From NCBI GenBank assembly GCA_023265785.1, contig JAHFSL010000155.1, forward strand, positions 1 to 6,325: a stretch of DNA of 6,325 bases, written 5' to 3'. The position numbers and the translations under genes were made by a program. Shown here in pieces: positions 5,722 through 6,325 of this stretch; positions within the stretch are counted from its first letter, which is position 1, and each line of letters starts with the position of its first letter. Below the pieces are notes generated by a model. That model made no database searches, was not told where the DNA came from, and worked only from the letters and a program-made list of their open reading frames with translations. This stretch comes from Candidatus Coatesiibacteriota bacterium (GTDB lineage: Bacteria; Oederibacteriota; CAKKQC01).

Positions 5722-6325
5722 CGGGCCGCCCCCGGAGCCTGGAGTTCCTCCATCTTCTCCGGCACCAGGTGGCCGTTCACCGACCCGCGCAGGATCGTCC
5801 GGCCCGCCTTGAACCAGGTCTCGGCCTCGTCGCACTCGAACTCGTGCGGCGGCCGACGCAGGAGGGGACGCCCCGTCAGGACCGCCCGGTCCTCGGCGCC
5901 GTAGAGACGCGCCTCGCGGCAGGTCGCCTCGTTGACGCCCTGCATGATGTGGACGGCACCCCGGGCGGCGGCCTCCCGCGTCTCCACGGCCACATCCATC
6001 TCCTCGGCGGTGACATCGGTCAGGTCATCGGCCTCCCCCGTCATCATGTGGCAGTGGCCGCGCGCTTCCACCTGGCGCAACCCGTTCGTGTACCGGAGGG
6101 AGTCGCAGGTCAGGTTGAGTTTCCGCTCGGTGTCCGTGAGATGCACCCGCCCGGTCGCCGTGGCCTCGGCGGTGGTGCGCAGGGTCTCCAACCGGTCGGC
6201 CCACAGGGTCGAACTGGCCCGGACGACCACGACCTCGCCGGTGAAGCTGGCCCGGCCGTCATGCCCCTTGTATTCCACCTGGCGCCCCCGGATCCGCACC
6301 GGGACATCCAGCGCGGAGGTGGAGG
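5718..6325 (-). CDS. lptA: LptA/OstA-like periplasmic LPS-transport protein, N-terminus beyond window edge
   Basis: 201 complete codons are visible and the frame stays open to the right edge, so the start and probable signal peptide lie outside. The visible protein begins with ALDVPVRIRGRQVEYKG, followed by GRASFTGEVVVV and STLWADRLE. This matches the opening of OstA/LptA proteins (V-x-I-x-G/A-D-x-x-x-Y, then F-x-G-x-V-x-V, then L-x-A-D). About six ~30-residue beta-jellyroll repeats follow, marked by glycines at visible residues 29, 58, 89, 122, 151 and 180. LptA forms the periplasmic bridge that passes LPS from the LptB2FG-C complex to LptD. It lies directly upstream of lptB, the classic lptA-lptB order, with a GTGA overlap. 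A GTG at 6299 could be read as a start but would remove the conserved VPVRI opening. A related OstA-like or LptC-fused protein cannot be excluded without the missing N-terminus. Confidence 0.83.
   Translation of the reverse strand, partial: STSALDVPVRIRGRQVEYKGHDGRASFTGEVVVVRASSTLWADRLETLRTTAEATATGRVHLTDTERKLNLTCDSLRYTNGLRQVEARGHCHMMTGEADDLTDVTAEEMDVAVETREAAARGAVHIMQGVNEATCREARLYGAEDRAVLTGRPLLRRPPHEFECDEAETWFKAGRTILRGSVNGHLVPEKMEELQAPGAAR

Noticed and set aside
5719..5835. N-terminal extension of LptB starting near 5835
   Set aside because: The extra ~38 residues are Gly/Pro/Arg-rich, lie entirely over the end of the lptA-like gene and make the protein longer than the family. The GTG at 5721 gives the usual length and the same overlap type as the other junctions.
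5110..5904. Plus-strand open frame of 264 codons over lptB and lptA
   Set aside because: It is antisense to intact ABC motifs and shows no domain of its own.
6297..6299. GTG at 6299 as the true start of the LptA-like gene
   Set aside because: The frame is open to the window edge and the conserved OstA opening (VPVRI...) begins upstream of this codon; no signal peptide would follow it.
1..6325. Possible intergenic promoter, terminator, tRNA, CRISPR or insertion sequence
   Set aside because: The window has no non-coding gap; no repeat-spacer pattern, transposase motif or tRNA-like fold was recognised. GC-rich inverted repeats within genes are expected by composition.

Overview
The window is GC-rich (clearly above 60%) and fully coding on the minus strand. 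It holds four genes read from right to left: the 3' part of an LptA/OstA-like periplasmic LPS-transport protein (cut by the right edge), a complete LptB-type ABC ATPase, a 1569-residue secreted protein made of DUF11-type repeats and ending in a FlgD-like/type IX-style C-terminal sorting domain, and the 5' part of a PorV/PorQ (UPF0164)-like outer-membrane protein (cut by the left edge). There is no intergenic DNA at all. No RNA gene, mobile element, CRISPR array, promoter or terminator could be supported.

Layout (minus strand): lptA-like 6325-5718; lptB 5721-4966; DUF11 surface protein 4969-260; PorV-like 263-1. Each of the three junctions is a 4-base GTGA overlap, where the GTG start of the next gene shares bases with the TGA stop of the previous one, and each sits in the same context CGGTGA. 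This argues for one polycistronic, translationally coupled unit.

Lpt genes and long-chain LPS export point to a diderm bacterium. A PorV-like barrel next to a protein with a FlgD/T9SS-like C-terminal domain is typical of the FCB supergroup and of several candidate phyla and Elusimicrobiota-like lineages that carry these families. The high GC content argues against classic low-GC Bacteroidetes. The phylum cannot be fixed from this window.

A plausible reading of the group is envelope biogenesis. LptA and LptB carry LPS to the outer membrane. The giant repeat protein is exported and displayed on the cell surface. The PorV-like protein may be the outer-membrane shuttle for such cargo; in known type IX systems PorV brings CTD cargo to the attachment complex, which can join it to A-type LPS. 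The genes and overlaps are seen directly, but that functional link is inference.
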